From: Gammaproteobacteria bacterium
GTDB lineage: Bacteria; Pseudomonadota; Gammaproteobacteria; Steroidobacterales; UBA11654
Direction of reading: 5' to 3'
Length of the DNA: 33,846 nucleotides
NCBI GenBank assembly: GCA_002691305.1
Contig: NZHF01000040.1
Location: 3,593-37,438, forward strand
Shown here: piece by piece, positions 32,429-33,846 of the stretch
How the letters are laid out: each line of letters opens with the position of its first letter
Position numbering within the stretch: the first letter of the stretch is position 1
The notes under the pieces: generated by a model
Told to the model about the DNA's origin: nothing
What the model saw: only the letters and a program-made list of their open reading frames with translations
Databases searched by the model: none
Position numbers and translations under genes: made by a program

Positions 32429-33214
32429 ATGGCTTTGAGAAAAGAAAAAAATCGAGAAAAGGTAAACTTAAAAAAAGGGATATTCATTTTGCCCAATTTG
32501 TTCACATCAGCAAATTTATTTGCGGGTTGTTTTTCAATCTTTTCTTCGATGGATGGGAAATATGAGTTGGCAGTCATATCCATCATTGTTGCTGTTTTCT
32601 TAGACGGACTAGATGGGAAGGTGGCGAGAGCCGCAAATGCTGTTTCTGATTTTGGCAAAGACTACGACAGTCTTTGCGATCTCATTTCATTCGGTGTCGC
32701 GCCATCGATACTTTTTTATTCTTGGGCGACAAATAACTTCATCGATGTAATCAATGTTAGGTTTTTATGGCTGCTGTCATTTTTCTATATTGCTACAACC
32801 GCATTGAGACTTGCTCGATTCAATAATCATCTCGTTCTCAAATCAGAGAATTATTTTATAGGATTGCCTTCTCCTGCCTCCGCAACGTTAGTAACCGTAA
32901 TGCTTTGGCAGTGTGTCATTCATTCATTTAATGATTTTACTGCTCTGATTATCATTTCACTCTTTTTTATGACCGCAGCCATACTTATGGTTTCAAAAGT
33001 TGAATACAACAGCTTCAAGGATTTAAGAACGTTGAATAGAATGCCATTCAATGGTGCGTTATTGATTCCACTTATTTTTATCTTAATAATCATTGATGCT
33101 CCAAATGTTCTCAGTGTCTTATCAATCGCCTATCTAATCTCCGGTTTAGTTGCTGCATTGATAGGAGTTTTCAGGAATTCAGCTAAAAAGAAAGAAAGCA
33201 ACCTCTCGGATTAG
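32429..33214 (+). CDS. pssA: CDP-diacylglycerol--serine O-phosphatidyltransferase
   Basis: 261 residues. Makes phosphatidylserine, the precursor of phosphatidylethanolamine. About eight helices; the CDP-alcohol phosphotransferase motif reads LDGLDGKVARAANAVSDFGKDYDSLCDLISFG with the DGxDGxxAR and GxxxDSxxD pattern of the membrane-type (subclass II) synthase. It has the typical FILPNLFTSANLFAG start and a RLARFN segment. Subclass II is common in most bacteria but differs from the PLD-type enzyme of E. coli. It is followed after 3 bp by the uracil-DNA glycosylase gene. Confidence 0.93.
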   Translation: MALRKEKNREKVNLKKGIFILPNLFTSANLFAGCFSIFSSMDGKYELAVISIIVAVFLDGLDGKVARAANAVSDFGKDYDSLCDLISFGVAPSILFYSWATNNFIDVINVRFLWLLSFFYIATTALRLARFNNHLVLKSENYFIGLPSPASATLVTVMLWQCVIHSFNDFTALIIISLFFMTAAILMVSKVEYNSFKDLRTLNRMPFNGALLIPLIFILIIIDAPNVLSVLSIAYLISGLVAALIGVFRNSAKKKESNLSD

Positions 33215-33217
33215 ACC

Positions 33218-33846
33218 ATGTCTTCGAGATTAAAAACGTTTCAATCATTAGGGATTGATGCTTATCAATTAAGAGAGGCATCAGTAAATCCTGACTCGAT
33301 TCAACAGAGTGAATGGCCAATGATTGAATCACAGGTATCCAATTGCAAAAAATGCTCTCTTCATAAAGGGCGCAATAATACAGTCTTTGGAGATGGAAAC
33401 AGGAATTCAGATTGGTTTTTTATCGGCGAGGCACCCGGTAAAGAGGAGGATCTAGAAGGAAAGCCATTCATTGGTAGGGCAGGGCGTTTATTGACCGAGG
33501 TTATCTTTTCCATGGGATTATCAAGAGAGGATGTTTTTATTGCCAATATTCTAAAATGCAGACCACCAGATAATCGCGATCCTAAGCCTGAAGAGGTGAA
33601 ACAATGTTTTTCGTATCTAGAGAAGCAAATCGAATTGGTCAATCCGAAGATCATAGTTGCAGTCGGAAGAATTGCGGCTCATTCATTACTCGGTACCGAT
33701 TTACCGATGGGCAAACTCAGAGGCAAGATACATGGTTTTGGACCCAGTGAAATCCCCACATTGATTATTTATCATCCCGCATATCTTTTAAGAAGCCCGT
33801 CAAAAAAGAAAAAAGTATGGGAAGATTTACAATTGGTGAATGACTT
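33218..33846 (+). CDS. type-4 uracil-DNA glycosylase, C-terminal end cut by the window
   Basis: 209 codons are visible and the reading frame is open at the right edge. Family-4 signs: two cysteines in CKKCSLHKGR and a third in ILKCRPPDNRDPKPEE that hold the Fe-S cluster, motif GEAPGKEEDLEGKPFIGRAG, IVAVGRIAAHSLLG, and the YHPAYLLR motif. It excises uracil from DNA. The N-terminus (about 45 residues before the first Cys pair) is a variable leader seen in many members. It should end within a few residues of the window border. The start ATG follows the pssA stop by 3 bp. Confidence 0.92.
   Translation, partial: MSSRLKTFQSLGIDAYQLREASVNPDSIQQSEWPMIESQVSNCKKCSLHKGRNNTVFGDGNRNSDWFFIGEAPGKEEDLEGKPFIGRAGRLLTEVIFSMGLSREDVFIANILKCRPPDNRDPKPEEVKQCFSYLEKQIELVNPKIIVAVGRIAAHSLLGTDLPMGKLRGKIHGFGPSEIPTLIIYHPAYLLRSPSKKKKVWEDLQLVND

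Noticed and set aside
1-33846. CRISPR arrays, tRNA or rRNA genes, insertion sequences or phage genes
   Set aside because: I saw no regular repeats, cloverleaf, transposase, integrase or long inverted repeats; reading by eye could miss a degenerate case.

Overview
This window reads as the chromosome of an uncultured, compact, low-GC gammaproteobacterium, probably marine plankton. Three things point there: the families present (Hda, a CGFS glutaredoxin, a YejM/DUF3413-type protein, a UPF0306/YhbP-like protein, dCTP deaminase of the proteobacterial type, an E3 with a fused lipoyl domain); synteny that echoes Pseudomonas-like gammaproteobacteria (nth, metG and dcd close together; purM-purN next to hda); and very tight packing (stop/start overlaps, convergent genes that overlap by 4-20 bp, no gene-free stretch above about 130 bp). 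I cannot name the order. I saw no rRNA, tRNA, CRISPR, insertion sequence or prophage.

Left part (1-5.8 kb): the 5' end of a Wzi-type capsule assembly gene (minus), a carboxylesterase-type lipoprotein, an EVE-domain protein and a small secreted DUF4399 protein. Next come an alpha/beta hydrolase whose nucleophile position is His (minus), ubiX, a flavin-binding UPF0306-like protein and an SDR dehydrogenase (minus).

Centre (5.8-16.55 kb): one dense plus-strand block. It starts with a divergent UbiD-family protein and then holds a complete 2-aminoethylphosphonate (AEP) route: PEP mutase fused to a nucleotidyltransferase-like domain, phosphonopyruvate decarboxylase, AEP aminotransferase and a PntC-type cytidylyltransferase. 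The same block goes on without a break into an envelope module: a 65-residue membrane protein, a TagB/TagF-like CDP-dependent phosphotransferase, a YejM/PbgA-like membrane AlkP-superfamily protein and a YidC/Oxa1-like insertase. It ends at a strong intrinsic terminator. The best reading is a self-contained system that makes CMP-activated AEP and puts it on the cell surface, with its own transferase, AlkP-type enzyme and insertase. This is the most interesting part of the window.

Right part (16.5-33.8 kb): mostly core genes. These are a PuuD-like membrane protein, grxD, the E2 and E3 subunits of pyruvate dehydrogenase (no E1 beside them), an MFS transporter, nth, a methionyl-tRNA synthetase split into two genes, an RND/MMPL exporter, dcd, purM-purN, a PgsA-like phosphatidyltransferase, hda, a DUF4398 lipoprotein, a prolyl-tRNA synthetase without the editing insertion, pssA, and a type-4 uracil-DNA glycosylase cut by the window end.

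A translation theme also recurs. Two genes (the YejM-like gene and aceF) have N-terminal domains that extend upstream of any ATG/GTG/TTG, to an ATT codon behind a purine-rich Shine-Dalgarno-like stretch. A third gene (wzi-like) has the same arrangement as an option. Two others (ubiX, pssA) have a -10 box so close to the ATG that their mRNAs should be leaderless.
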